From assembly GCA_028641055.1 (NCBI GenBank), contig JAPCYS010001888.1:1-64000 (forward strand): DNA of 64,000 nucleotides. The letters run 5' to 3'. The position numbers and the translations under genes are program-made. The DNA comes from Alopecurus myosuroides. Its lineage: Eukaryota > Streptophyta > Magnoliopsida > Poales > Poaceae. This document shows positions 31,847 to 44,967 of the stretch, in pieces. The stretch's first letter is position 1, and each line of letters opens with the position of its first letter. The notes under the pieces are model-generated. The model searched no databases. It saw nothing but the letters and a program-made list of their open reading frames with translations, and had not been told where the DNA came from.

Positions 31847-33690
31847 GACACCTGTTTTCAAGAAGCTTCCTAGCTCTGAATATTTATTCATGAGACTCAT
31901 CTCGTCCATTTTGATTAGTTAACTAGATAACCAAGGGCAGCACAGCCATAATTTGGAGTCCTCAATTTCCCCTTAACTAAGAAGCAACAACATCATATAT
32001 ATTCGGATTTGGCTGATGAAACGACTAGAAGTTGAGAACATCACAGATGAACATGAACTTGAAGATCATCTTGGTGAGTTGCAAAAACGCATCGATAGTC
32101 GCAATCATTATAGATGAGGCTTTCACCGCTAGATAGAATATGCCGACAGCGATAACTAGAACAAATGATTGTTCAACACACCAGCAAGATAGGCATGCTC
32201 AACATCGACAAGATCGCGTGGGGTCGTTGCGTTTGACGATCCAGAGATAGTCCTCGTGGCCACTAGGCTTTCTTGAAGGCAAACAAGGTAAGGGGTGGCC
32301 ATAGATGGAACCGCTAGCATTAACGAGGCAGACTGGTTGATTAGTTAGCCAGCCCAATGACGAAACATGTGGGTGATGGAAATAGGAGACACTGAACCTA
32401 TATGGTGGAAATTATGGGAGGATCGGAATTGGAATTGCCATTGTAGGTCTTTAGTTAGATTTTAGTTACGTTTTCGTGCACCCACATTTTGATGCTCCTT
32501 CTATGAAATAGTTGGATTGTTGTTGTTGCAGAGTAAGTACACGTCCATACGGATCGTTTGCAATTTGTTGTTCCAATGTGTGTCATTTACAATGACCCGG
32601 GTATATTAAAATACAGGAAGCCTCACAAGGCCAAGCTTATGGTTCCAAGGGGCTGTGGTTGTCCAATCTTACCTCTTTATAATTGTTTAAACGATTAATT
32701 AAATTGATGTACACCATGTTTTTTTTCCCAATGAAGGTTTGACTACCAGCCGATTCTATATTGTCACCCACGTGGCACCACTAAATGAACTTATGTCCGG
32801 ATGGGGTCAGCACGTGCACCATGGGAGAATGTCGTTGCCTCCAGTGCGTGGCTTGTGAGATAGGTGTGGCCTCCAGGTACAGTCCTAACCTAAAGTCTGC
32901 AACGCGTTCTGGTCGGGCTGAGCTGGGCCAGGCTTGGCTCGGCCTGTTTCTCGTCAGACTACCTGTACTATACCTGCACTAGAGGAAAGGACCAGCTTGG
33001 CTCGGCCTGTTTCTCTCGTCAGACGACCTACACTCTGGCCAGACAGCCTCGTCAATATCCGGACGAGCGAAGAAATCTGATCCTGCCATGCACACCTAAA
33101 TCTTAAAACAAGATTCCTTCATTCCTGGGTACCCCTCAAGCCTATCTACATAACTCGTTTATGAAGGAATAGATCTATCAGAAATCATGATAGGTGTATT
33201 TTCAGAGAGTTAGATATTGTCAACCGTTCAATATAGATATTGCTCATTGCTAGCTGCACAAATAATTCCTTAATTGTGCAATATAGAGAAAATGATAGCT
33301 CTTCTTTGACGAATGCATCCACCAATATTTTTTCAAGAAAGTTAGCCATGTTTGGGGCTCTCCCAAATTAGCATTTTCGTTGGAGGCAATTAAAGAACAA
33401 ACAAACAATACTTCATAAATATGAATAGAATATTGTTTGGTGCAATTTTGCTTATGGTTCCATGATGTCTTAGTTAGCGAAATGTTTGTTAAGTGTTACT
33501 TGATCCAGTAGCTTGAACTTTTGTGTTAACTAAATTATATTTTTCCAAATCGACGATTTGGACTTATTAATATCAAAGTGAGGCATAGGATTACACTTAT
33601 GTTCAATACGCTTTCATTCTCTGAACAATAAATACCATGAACGACACCATTTAATGGGGTGACTGGCTAGACGAGTAGCAATGATACACC
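31847..33690. other. no gene recognised
   Basis: AT-rich to mixed. A short direct duplication around CTTGGCTCGGCCTGTTTCTC occurs at about 32934-32957 and 32997-33021. No coding domains or transposon ends identified. Confidence 0.4.
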
Positions 33691-33719
33691 CAGAACCGTT
33701 CAGTGGCATGCGCAGTTCA

Positions 33720-34090
33720 TGGTTATCTGGTGGTAGCTACTTGACGAAACGACAATAAAGCATGTGCTAATCAATAGAGCACTCCATGGAAAATGCAGGC
33801 TAAATAAGTCGATGATCGCTAAGGCAGGGATCTGCCTCAGGGTGCTTGCGGTTCTAACGTTGATTAGGGAGGAAGCCTCCTTGTGGTGTGCCACGGGTTT
33901 GTTTAGGGGTAGGCTTAGACAGGTAGAGCAGTGGCGGTTTGGCGAGTAGTCCCTTGTATGAGTGAGTGGGTGGCGTTAGGTGCGTCTGTGCCAAACGCGT
34001 TGTAAACGGCCTCTTGGCCTCTTCTTCTATGAAACCGATGCGTCCCATCCAGGACGTATCCTTAAAGTGAGCCCCTCCCCGGGTGCTTCC
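33720..34090 (+). pseudogene. probable LINE 3' end remnant
   Basis: A plus frame at 33764-33949 ends with ICLRVLAVLTLIREEASLWC. This resembles the extreme C-terminus of plant LINE ORF2 proteins, where an (A/V)xxIxEEAxLW motif precedes the stop. The sequence after the stop (TGTAAACGGCCTCTTGGCCTCTTCTTCTATGAAA, about 34000-34033) resembles the pyrimidine-rich LINE 3' UTR. No poly(A) tail or target duplication was found. The call is tentative. Confidence 0.35.
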
Positions 34091-34190
34091 CGCGTCCTGG
34101 AACGACACATGTACCATTACGTGGCGTTCCTAGATCAAGATGACGGACAAGCTCTACAAGGCCTCTGCTTTTGATGGGACATCCACCTCA

Positions 34191-35515
34191 CTAGCCAGGT
34201 GGCACGCCGGAGGACAACCGTAGGGCACGCAAGTGGGCAGCTCTCGCACCAAAGCCGCACACGAGCCGCCACGCCGCACGACTCAGCCGTCTCGTAGCCC
34301 CTGCTACCCTCGCTAAAGACGACCGCCCGCAGACCTCAACGTCGCGCCAATTCCGGGGCCGCCGCCCCGACGTAGCATGCAGATCAACCTTCGCATTGCC
34401 CGGAGGTGATCCAGTCGAGTCGACGAGCCCGCTGTCCTCACAGCCCAAGGTCGCCACCCAAACCCGTGCAAGGGCAGACCCTGCCACACAGGACCGCCGC
34501 TGCGTGGGATCTCGAGGCCGCTGCCTCGACGAACCACCACCGTCCGGGGCCGCCGCCCCGGCATCCTCTCCCATGGCAGCAGAGCCACCGCCACCGTTCG
34601 CCATGGATCCAGCCGCACCGGGAGGGCTAAGGACCTCCAAGACGACGCCTTCAACAAGGTAGCGACGTGTCCGCCGCCGTCGTCCGCTCCCGATGGAGCT
34701 TAGGCTTTCACCCGGAGGTCTTAAGACCGAGCACGTCGGTCGGTATCGAGGATTCCACAACAACGCCAACAAGAAGGAGAACGACGCCCAAAAGCGCCGC
34801 CGTCGTTGGCACCGACAGAGTCGATGCAAGCTTTCGCCCGGATCCTATCCGACCATGAGGCGAAAGGATCAACGAGACGGATAGCGTGGCCACGCTGCCA
34901 GCCTCCGAGCACCACATCACCTCCTCGGAGCCTCTTCCAGCGAATGCAACAGGCCGCGCCAGAGGAACTCCCTCGACGCCCACATCAGAGACACCCTCCT
35001 CCAGCAGCACCCGCTCCCCTCCACCCCAAAATCCTTGTTCTACCATGACTGGGTGACACAAAGGGCCTCACCACCGCGCCGGACCCCCCACCTCCTCAAG
35101 CGCACACACGCCGCCCATGCGCCAGAGGCCTCCATCCTGCCCCCAGCACCTCTGACGGCGTTCAACAGCGACGGCCAAGCGGCCGGCCCGCCATGGACCC
35201 ATATCGGGTCATGACCGCCGCCGCCCGCCACCCTCCCGGACCAAGCCCCCGAGCATCACCAACAGCCCACGGGGCCGCCCGCGCCGCATCGAGCGCCAGA
35301 CTCCGCCGCCGAGAGCCGAGCTCCAACCCCGCCGCCAAGATGCGCCGCCCTTCAAGAATCCGCTCGGGGAAGTGGACAGAGCGCCACCCCGCCGCCACCT
35401 TCCTAGGAGCGCGCGCGGCGTTTTCGCCGGCGCCCCTCCGGCGGCGGCGATGCGGAAGGTGGGGTGGTGGGCTGCCGGCGGCGGCGGTTAGGGTTCCCGC
35501 TCGACTCTCATGATT
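34191..35515. other. GC-rich segment, 5'-UTR-like on the minus strand
   Basis: Very GC-rich, with overlapping open frames in all directions, none with a recognisable domain. Read on the minus strand it begins CCCTAACCGCCGCCGCC, the kind of leader seen in grass genes and in the 5' UTR of some LINEs. A GGGGCCGCCGCCCC palindrome occurs at about 34356 and 34547. I see no supported gene. Confidence 0.35.
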
Positions 35516-35784
35516 TGACATTTTGACTCGGTTGAGATTAGCCAAACTTTTAGCAAGGTAGACCTCCCCTAATGCATTTCCTCTTAGTGAGGTATCCTAG
35601 GCACTATTATATTATAAAAGACAACCACCCTAATGCATGATTCCTTACGTGTCGTATCGAAGTGGGCTAATATTAAATTAATTTGGCCTCATACTTGTAG
35701 TGATAGTCTAATCATATTTTTTGCATATAATCTCGTTCAATAGCCGTATGCTAAATAAGATACAACACAATCTCTTTCTTCTAT

Positions 35785-36260
35785 TAATAATAGGACAGCG
35801 CTGGGCGTCCCCCGGGGGATCAAACTTTTCCATCCCCCGGGTCCCCAAGCCGACACGTGTCCCTTTTTTTTGTCTAAATCCCGTTTTTGCTCCCGTAGCA
35901 AAAAATAGTCCCGCTTTTGCTCACATGTGCAAAAAACGTTTCGGCCAAAAAAAGAAAGACAAAAGTCAAACCTCGCCGGAGACCTCGCCGGAGCCACTGT
36001 AGCAACTAAAATTGCTACTGTAGCAAAAATTAACTTCGCCGAAAAAACGTCGCCGGTAGGATCTCGCCGGAGACATCGACGGAAAATATCAATCGCAAAA
36101 AATTTGTGCTAAAAAAGCAAAAACTTATAATTATTGTAGCAAAAAAAATGTTCTATGATAGCAAAAATTTGACCTCGCCGGAGTTCTTCGTAGCAAAAAA
36201 TTTACACAAAAAAAGCAAAAAAAATACACAAAAGAAGCAAAAAAAAATTCCTGAAGATCT
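35785..36260 (-). repeat. dispersed GCTAC-rich repeat, copy 2 (inverted relative to copy 1)
   Basis: In reverse complement it shows the same ordered motifs as 3360-3750: CTACAGTAGC runs, CTCCGGCGAG, GAGCAAAAGCGGG, GACACGTGTC and the terminal CCCCGGGGGACGCCCAGC. It abuts the glycosyltransferase fragment at 36271, which raises the possibility that the repeat carries captured gene sequence. Confidence 0.6.
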
Positions 36261-36270
36261 CTGCTAGGGA

Positions 36271-36510
36271 CACCGGTTCCTGTGGATGGTGAAGAGCACG
36301 GTGGTGGACAGGGACGACGACGCCGACCTCGGCGAGCTGCTCGGCGACCACGGGTGCCTGGAGCGCGTGCAGGGCGCGGCGTGGTCACCAAGGGCCCGAC
36401 GGGGTGAGCTGGTCGGCGCCTTCGCCGTCGTCTCCGACAAGAAGCGGTGGCGGCCAGCTCCGGGAGCTCGTGGCCGGACTGGAGGCGAGCGGGCACCGGT
36501 TACTGGAGGC
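36271..36510 (+). pseudogene. UDP-glycosyltransferase gene fragment, rearranged (UGT708/C-glycosyltransferase-like)
   Basis: Intact enzymes of this family transfer sugar from UDP-sugar to small acceptors such as flavonoids. The frame from 36271 reads HRFLWMVKSTVVDRDDDADL, then GELLGD and LERVQG, and after a one-base shift GRGVVTKG. This is the segment between the N- and C-terminal domains of plant UGTs, just before the PSPG box, and it looks closest to the C-glucosyltransferase group. At 36455-36506 a second piece reads QLRELVAGLEASGHRLL, which in intact UGTs comes immediately before HRFLW, so the order is permuted. The PSPG box itself is absent. Composition is strongly GC-rich against T-rich surroundings. 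Confidence 0.7.
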
Positions 36511-36599
36511 GAGCGGCTCGACCATGGCGGGCGTGCGCAGGGACCGTCTTTAGTGTACATGGACATCTTTAGTGTACCAAACAAATGTTCGACCATCTT

Positions 36600-39500
36600 A
36601 TAAGATTTCAGAGCCCCGTGTCTTTTGGAAAGAGAAAATCTCTACTATTAAGGTTACAGTGGTCGTGAGGCGGTGTCACACTTCAACGTAATTACGCACC
36701 AAATGCCACCGCACTAATGTTTTTTTCCAACCGCGACGTTGCATGCAGCCTTATCTTGTCAAGTTTGTTAGATTTGTTACCTACCTTTGATGCATGCATC
36801 CTTATCTATAATGGTTTGTTAACCTGTATTCTCCTCCCTCCACCCTGTCGTTCCACTCAGCCGCTGCAAGCTCTGCCGTCCTGACCCTCCATGCACGCCC
36901 GCATAGGGTGGCAGCTCCTCCGGATTGATAACATTAATGCTTATCTGAATTTGGGAAGTAACGGGTTGCGTTTGCCCGTCTGAAATTTTTGTGCTTGATG
37001 TTGGAAGAGCCTACCAGCTGTTGTAGGAATAGAAAAATATGGTAACTGGAGATTTTAATCTATATAGATTGATGCATCTCTGTTTCAAACTATTGAAAAA
37101 CTTCGAAAAAATCAGACAATTTATGTTTCATTTATAGTTGTTCAAGAACATAATCAACATTTGTGATTTTCTAAATGTCGATAGAAACATATCAATTCTT
37201 TCGTATTATGTGACTATCTATGAAACAGTAGATTTTATTTCCCAGTCACTTTTCATTGATCGAAGACGATGTCATGTTGAGCATGTCACCTAAATACACT
37301 ACTATAATAAGGGAGGAGGTTTCTAATTTTGTCAGGTTTTTGCCTATTTCCAGCCCCTTGTTAGGTGACACGTGTAAGAGTTGTTCATACGTTGGCGTCG
37401 TTTCATTGGGTGCAGACTCTTGAGATTTGGTGTTTGGCTTCTTCATTATTTTTTCCTTTTGTCTTTCCGGTTTGGCTAGCCGGTTCCCTACGTGTTCCAA
37501 GTTCCAAAAGGTTTCTTATCATCTCTATTTTTTCTTTCATTTACGGCTACAGAGCTTTGGTAGCTGCAATGTGTTTTCTTCTAAGCCGGTCATTGGGTGC
37601 CCTTCCGGTGATCTTTATTTTTTTGTGAAAAAATCTATCGCATGTGCAAGGCATGCGCATGCACGTTTACTTTCTTGAGCAACTTGGCACTCAAGCTTTG
37701 TACTTTTGTTTTGTACGGCTGGGTTGTTTGCATGTGCATGCACCTTGATTTTCTTGAGAAAACTTGGCCCTCAAGCTTTGTACTTTTGTTTTTATACGGC
37801 TGGGTTGTTTGTCTCCTGTTTTATTACATGATATTGGTCTGTGTGTTTCTTGTTTTCTTGGTCGTTTAAGTTTGTTTATTTTCTTCTTCTACTTATATAT
37901 GTTTGCCATCTACAATTTTTCTGTTTCCCCAACGTTCTCTCCGTGTTGTCCTTTCCATGCATGTCCAGTTCCTTATTCTGATATTCTTGACGGTGTCGTT
38001 TGCTGTTTAGGCAAGTTCCTGGTTATGGAGGGGGTTTTGTCTTTTTTTTGCTATATGTTCTCTATGCATGAGCGCAATAATTGAAATGGATACATGTTTT
38101 CTTTTTGGTTCATAGGTTCGTTTTCTTTAAGTCTAACATATGTTAATTAGTTCGTTTACACCGTCTATGACCGAAGGAAATTCTGGTCAGCTCTTTATGC
38201 ATGACTACTGTGTTGTCTATGATTTACGATGATTTGGGTCTGCTCTTCATGCATGCTACTAGCGCACCAGGAGGTGTGTTTTTTGGAATTATGGTTTTTG
38301 AAGCTGTTTTGAGCTTTAGTTTTCGTTCTTGGCATGGATTGTATGATTGATTTACTTGTTTTTTGTTTAGCATCGTCATATGGTTTGTCTTCGGTGCCCT
38401 GGTCTTCTTCTACTTTGGTGGTGTGCCTAGAAGGATTTGGTAGTGCGATGGCAAGCTTATCATCTCATGCGGGATCATTATTGCGACGTCTTCGATTGTA
38501 GGTTTCCCTGCTGCAAAACTTTACCGTTGGTCTCTCTGTATCGACAACTTCTTTTGATGGTTTCCCCGTCGCGGGCAATTTTACTCGCTGGTTTCCCTGC
38601 CGCGGCAGCTCTTCCGCTCGTTCCTCTGCCTGCGCGGAGCCAGATGCATTTCTTTTGAGCGGTTATAGTTGGCACTCCCGTGGTTTTCCTATTTGCCTCT
38701 TTTTTAACCTGTCATGAGTTGTCTTGTTTCTTATATTTTATTACTCTATTTCTTTATATTTGTTATTTTTCTTTCCTACAATAGTCTTTACTTTTTTTTT
38801 GTTCAGATGGGGCGCTCCTATTCTTATCATGCTTTAGTAAGCTTGGCCCCTACGGTTCCTCTTTGCATTTTTTCATGAGTTCTTTTCCCTCCTTGAAGAT
38901 TGGCCATACATTTCTTTTTATTTTCTATATATGTTTGTCGACTGAGTAATTTTTTTCCATTTTCTTCTTTCATGATGGTTGGCCATTTCTCATTCAGTTC
39001 TTCCTAATTACTCTGTGATCGCCGCCGTTTAGATATTCGTCTCGGCAATCGTCTGTTTATGGAGCGAGGTTTGTGCGTTGTGTTTTTTTTCGACTTTCTA
39101 TAGTAGTGCATGATTATTACGTGTTTTTTTAGATGTATAGGTGTTTTTCTTCTGGTCCCACGCTAGGAGTTCGCCTGCAGTTCTTACTATTTCTCGCCTG
39201 CAATCTACATGTCTAGGTATGAAACATAGTGTGTTTCTTAACTTTTCCTTACGTCTTTTAGCATGACACATTTGTTGAGGGCTAAAAAATTCTCCGGTAT
39301 CGAGATGATGAGTGCACATCATGCAAAAAGGATTACATTACATTTATCTTATTAATACTGCATCAGATGATCTTAATAATGACGTCTTTGCTCATCTTCC
39401 AGGTCAGATTTGCATAATATAGTAGTGAGATACTATCTTAAAGTCATGGATTATGTTTCTGATGTTGATCTTATCTATACCCCTGAGTTCTTGCACTCTA

Positions 39501-40880
39501 TTGTGCTCATCAGTATTGGACGGAAAATTCAGTTGATATTGGTGTGCTTCATGTTGTTCTAAATATGAACAATCCATAGCCTCTGAAATGGACACGCCTC
39601 ATTTTTAGAAGGTTTGGAGAATGCGCTTAGAGGAAAAGATACGGGTGGTTCCGCAATACTAGAGACCTGTTGTATTTGTGAACCATATTGATTGCTTCCG
39701 ATTCAAATGGCCGTTGCATTGCAGCTTATAGATTATCCTATAGGCGTATGCTAGAATGGGCTCTAGAGGCCAAGGTATAGTGTTGCAACGGCACTGGAGA
39801 TCCGATGTAGTATATGCTAATTGTATTAAATGCTTCCAGTTTAAAATGGCATTTTCGTTGCAGTGTCGGAAATATCCTATAGGTGTATGCTACAAAATGA
39901 CTATCAACAAATTTAAGGTCTGACTCTCGGCAAAGTTGGAAGGGTTAAAAAACGTGTCAATTTAAATTACTCATCGAGAATGGTAATGTTTTAGTACGAT
40001 GAAGTAAATAAGTATTGTATATAAGGAAATTGTAAACGTTAAAGCAAGCTATCTTTTAAGGACAGATGTGCTTATGCTATATATGCGGCTTCTTTCCCGA
40101 GGTACAGGAAACCGCTTGTATTGAAAAGTTAGGCGACTATACATAATATTAGCAGATTGTATATGTATAAGTTATGAGGCTGAACCAATGTACATAAGAT
40201 TTCTTACAAAGTATTAGTTCCTGGGTGAACCAATTTACTTAAGATTTCAGCTCACAAAATGTTCCTAAGATTTAAACATAGCTTGTGCACCATTAATAGA
40301 ATTTTTTTTGTCTTCACTGAAATAATTTTACTATTGAAATAATAGTTGTATATTGTTGTGCATCAAATTCGGTCACCGCTTTTGTGTTCTTAAAGTCGTT
40401 TTTACAATATACTATTCTAATGGTTGTAATATTAGGTAACTGAATAGCTTACAAGTTTATTTTCTTTACCGATAAATTGAAAAAATTCATTTTCGCACCT
40501 GGCCCGATATTTAGAAACCAAACTTTGAAACATCGAAAAAATCCGAAACAAACTTTTATCGATACATTTTCACATTCTATGTGTTTGCAACGCCGTTTCA
40601 CTAAGAATATATTTTTTGTGCCTTTTGTAAAAAAATAAAAAAAATGTGTTGGCACCAAATTTTGTATTTTTTACATATGTCAAGCATAATGTCGGATTCC
40701 CGTGAAACGACTTCATGAACATATAAAATGTTGAGAACTATGCGTAAAAAAATCAAATTTTTTGAGATTTGGAATTTTGTTCAATATGTATTTTAAAACT
40801 GGTGCATATGCATCCGGGAGTCAAAACGTCACCCCCGATATATTAAACATACTACCGAGATTGTTAAATGTAGTGGAGAC
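36600..40880. other. T-rich region without recognised genes
   Basis: From about 37300 the plus strand is T-rich (many TTTTT runs), and open frames there are low-complexity hydrophobic peptides typical of T bias. A ~79-bp tandem duplication lies at 37653-37811, and GGTTTCCCTGCCGCGGCA-like motifs recur between 38500 and 38640. A 10-bp CACTACTATA inverted pair (37297 and 39108) lacks target duplications. It could be a long intron or the interior of an unidentified element. Confidence 0.35.
37653..37811 (+). repeat. two-unit tandem duplication, ~79-bp period
   Basis: 37653-37730 and 37731-37811 share CATGTGCATGCAC, TTTCTTGAG, TCAAGCTTTGTACTTTTGTT and ACGGCTGGGTTGTTTG with small indels. Confidence 0.85.
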
Positions 40881-41650
40881 CAACTAGCAAAGTAGCCATT
40901 TATGTAACAAAGATAGAACACAGTCACATGTCATATGTGTATTATGTCGAACAGAGCGTGTGCACCGTGAGTTGTACCTGGCACATCTTATCTTGATGTC
41001 GCGTAGAGCTCTGTCGGAGAAGATGTAGTTGTGGAGTATCGCCTCGTGTAGAGTACATGCGAAAGATGTGGTCAGTGTCTCAGTGACGACGCCCTCTTTG
41101 ACACTTGAGCCGGAAGGGGATCCATGTCGCGGCATCACTGGTTGATGAGACAAATGCCATCAGAGTCTGTGGTATGTCGCACACGGGATGTAGGGAAGGG
41201 GACTGCCGAGGGCGGCGCCATTAGCCAACCATGTCGCCCTCTTCCTGTCCTACCCGGCGTGCACGCTTGGCTGCGCCGTCGTCTGCCTTTCTGCCACCAA
41301 GACCGCATCTGGGTAGCCCGCCGGTCAGGTACTTAGGTGGTGTTTGTGTTGGTCGAGCGGGCTTGCGGCATCCGCGCAGATAAGGTAGCTTCGGTCAAGG
41401 CGGGCGGTGGTAGCACAGTTGAGGCGACAATTTATGTCGACATCAGAGAGGTTGAGGCCATAGAGGGAGAGGAAATGTGGAGACCGTCGACACTGTGGCG
41501 GCGTAAGCCGGCCATGCCTCCCATCTCCGAGGTCATAAATACAACACTCTGGGCTGGCATGGGCGAGATTGGTGTTCCTGGTGTGATCGAACAATTTTCA
41601 GCCGCAATAGGTCGGCGACCATGATCTAGCGGCGGATTCACCGAGATTTA
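40881..41650. other. moderately GC-rich block, hypothetical coding remnant
   Basis: A plus frame at 41337-41624 and a minus frame at 41325-41594 overlap completely, so at most one can be real; neither has a recognisable domain. Composition differs from the AT-rich flanks on both sides, consistent with a captured or decayed gene piece. Confidence 0.25.
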
Positions 41651-41901
41651 TAGGCTATCACAAACAAAATTGGGAATCGGGAGGCTGCTCAGTGTATTGT
41701 GCTCCGTTAGGATTATTGTTAAGTAAAAACCTTGATTCTTTTCCTTCATGTCTAGCACCTAAAAATACGGGTCAACCATTTTCTGAAAAAATATGTAAAT
41801 ACTCCGTACATTGCTTTATTGATTGTATTAATTGCCACTAATTTAATACAATTTTTTATTAATTAAATAATAACTACTAATAGGGGTCTCAGAAATTATT
41901 A

Positions 41902-42106
41902 CTCCCTCCGTCTTGGTTTATAGGGCACAATTCCAAAAACATGCAGTCCCACCTCTTAGAAACATTTGCATTAATTTTCCTCTAATTAGTGGATGGTTGT
42001 CTCTCTCCCCCTCTTCACCAATGCATACAATATTTGAGGCACAAGAAATGAATACTTAGGGCACAGAGAAGTGCTATATGTGACCTATAAATCAGGATGG
42101 ATGGAG
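41902..42106. mobile_element. Stowaway (Tc1/mariner) MITE, 205 bp
   Basis: The left end CTCCCTCCGTCTTGGTTTAT and the right end ATAAATCAGGATGGATGGAG are inverted repeats, flanked by TA duplications (41900-41901, 42107-42108). Non-coding interior. Confidence 0.9.
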
Positions 42107-42109
42107 TAT

Positions 42110-43689
42110 CGTATTTTTACGTGAATGTCTTCACTTAATTGATATAGATGAGAGACATAAACCACTAACTCTTCCACTTAACAAAAGACAGCCTTTCGCC
42201 CTACCCTACATGTACAAATTGTAGAAAAACAAAAATATAATGAGCACATATAGGCACAGTTTAGCATCAAATAAGGCAACATGTAAGCCTATTATTTTTC
42301 GAGAATTATCTTTTTCTGCTTTGCCTCCTAATCATTGTACGGGCGCGCCATGCGGTCGCGCCAAAGCCTACTAGTTATTTTATAGTTGAATTTAAAAGTA
42401 GTGGATAGGATTTATAATGAAATAATAGTAGTGAGGTAACCGTGTAGTTGTAAATGAGGAACAATTTGAACGTTCAAGGCAATCTCCGATAGGACAAAGC
42501 AAAAAATAATGTACTGAACATACAGCCGGGTTATGCTCAAAGTACCGTGTCAAGACGTAACACGTTAAAAAATAAGTTCATGACATAACTCTAAACGAAC
42601 ATAGATAGATTGTAGCTACATCCTTTTAAATAAATAGGAAACTATGTACCCAAGCTAAAACGTGCTCCTAGGCAGCTTATATAACCCTATGCATGACGGC
42701 CAAAAAAATGGGACGTGCTCTGCGTAGGTCGCCCTACGTTTGGCAAATGTAGGTCCCCTCGCGAGCGTCCGATCTTCATCCGGTGGATTGAATCAACTCA
42801 ATACAATTTTAAATTTTAACCCCTGCTTTCGCATATAGAACCCGTAGTCCACAGCAGCCCCACTTAAAACGAAAAGGTAAATTGTGTTGCTCCGGTCATC
42901 TCGATAATTACAGCAAAACTGCCACTGCAACAAATTGACTTGTGTCGCAAAAAAAATTATCATCAGGTGTACAAAAAAAAGTATTACAACAATTTTTTCC
43001 AAATCTTTTTTGAAAAATAAGTAATGTTACAAATAATAGTTAAACAATATGCTATTGCGTTGCAACAAAAAAGTTTAAACAATTCAACAAAAATCACAAC
43101 CTATTGCAACAACAAAAAATTGCGTCAATTAAAAAGTTGATAAGCAACACAAAATAATTTGTCACTGTTTCAGTTGCAACAAAAATCATCATCTATTTCA
43201 ACAAAAAAGTAAATCGATAGCAACAAAAACTTTACACGTTTACAACATGTAAAAGAGGTCATAAACATTTCATTCCAAATGAATTCTAACAAACATATAA
43301 GCATTTTCTAGAAATCATTCAGAAAAACTTTGCAACATCTCGTTTGTGCTTTCTCAACAAAAACGTGCGAAATTGTTACAAATTTTAAAGGCGTACGCAA
43401 CAATGATCGAAAATGGCGAAGACACTTAGCATATATGACTGCACGAAATTATTGCATTGGGCTGCTGGAAAAGAAAATCCAGGCAAAAACCTCGTTGGAT
43501 CTGGATTGTTGGCCTTTTTCCACATAAAATGGGCCTAGTGGGCCAGGATTACACGAGCGAAGGAAGTCAGGAGGCGCGAAAGGGAGCGGCCTAGGATGGG
43601 GCGACGTAGGATGGGGCGACGTAGGCGCGAAAAGGAGATCTAAATCATTTTCCAAAAAAATTGTGTCCATAGTTTCGTTCTAGACCTAG
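42110..43689. repeat. AT-rich region with GCAACAAAA-type degenerate repeats
   Basis: Between 42890 and 43400 the motifs TTGCAACAAAAA and CAACAAAAATCA recur at irregular spacing. Similar motifs appear around 62030-62230 in the copy-B-only block. A 15-16-bp direct duplication (AGGATGGGGCGACGT) lies at 43592-43623. No gene. The right edge is the start of copy B. Confidence 0.45.
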
Positions 43690-44967
43690 ACTCTTCAAGT
43701 ATTAAGTGTGGCAAGCTATTTTTTCAATGAAGAGTTGAAGATCTTCCAACGGTACAAATAGTTAGATGTGTCCGTTTAGTAAAAACTAACATATGCACGC
43801 TAGCTTCTGTAAAAAAAAGAGCTAACTAACTCAATAGCAATAGCAAGTCCGTTTAGGAAAAAAGGTGCATACACAAGATATAATGTTGAAATCATTCTTT
43901 CACATGGAAAGATAAATATGTACCATGATATCCTGGGTGTAGTGATCTTTCCATGGCAAAGATCGATCGGTAATTTTCTCAAGAAAAGAAAACCTGAAGG
44001 TAGACAAGGTATACTGGGGCATGAAAAACATGCATTTAGATTGAGGTGGTTTTCTCGGGAAAAAAGTCGATAGAGGCTTTATATTTCGTTCAAAAGAAGA
44101 ACTTCCAAATTTTATGTTACTTCAATGAAAAAAAGTAACTGATTGGACAAAAGCTGTACGGTTTCAAGACGGGACCTTCTTTCAAATTAAAACCGTGACA
44201 GTAAAGAAACCAAACTATGACCGTTTTAAAAAACTAATTACCCTTGATAAGCCGTTTTGTAAAAATTGTACTCATATTTATATTTATGCATGATTGTGAA
44301 TAAGATTATATTGTTTATTCCTAGATAAAAAATAATATTTTTGTAAACATTGAATGGTGTAGATGTACTCACTAGCACACTATGAGTCGACGATTCGATA
44401 ATTGCATTGGATTGCCGTCGACAGAAAGGTCTGAATGGCCCGCTCATATTAAAAAGATAAATCGAACTTAGTCACTTCTCATATGGCACAGAGCCCGCGA
44501 TTTCATTAGCTCCACAAACAGTCCCTATATAAGAAAATACCAAAAAAAAAAAAGACAAAGCCAATAGGCTTCGTTCATTGGCATAAGATACAGCCCAACA
44601 TAACATGCCTAAAATATTATTTATGTCTTTCTCACCTCTTAAAGGTAGAGAATAGTTTCTCGTATGTCCTCAAAATATCAGAATAACTACTCTCCAATAA
44701 ATTAAAAGATTCCACACATTTCATACTTATAGACCATAATATATACGATAGTTATAGAATATTATGATTTAGATCTCCTTTTGTAGTGTATATGAAATGG
44801 AAATTTTAGTTCATAATTATATTCATATACTAATGGTAATGCCCTCGCAATATATGGGTGTATAACAGAGGTGTCACGTTAGTCCACATCTTCTAAATTA
44901 TCGTGCTATTAGATCTCCAATTTATGCCTATATTTTATCATAAGATTATTAGTCACGAGGGTAGAAC

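Noticed and set aside
34191..35515. Overlapping GC-rich ORFs as a host gene
   Set aside because: All frames on both strands are open for 60-210 codons, which is a composition effect; no domains, splice structure or start context support a gene.
37297..39108. Possible CACTA element with CACTACTATA inverted ends
   Set aside because: Only 10 bp match, the flanking triplets (ATA and CAT) are not a target duplication, and no subterminal repeats are shared.
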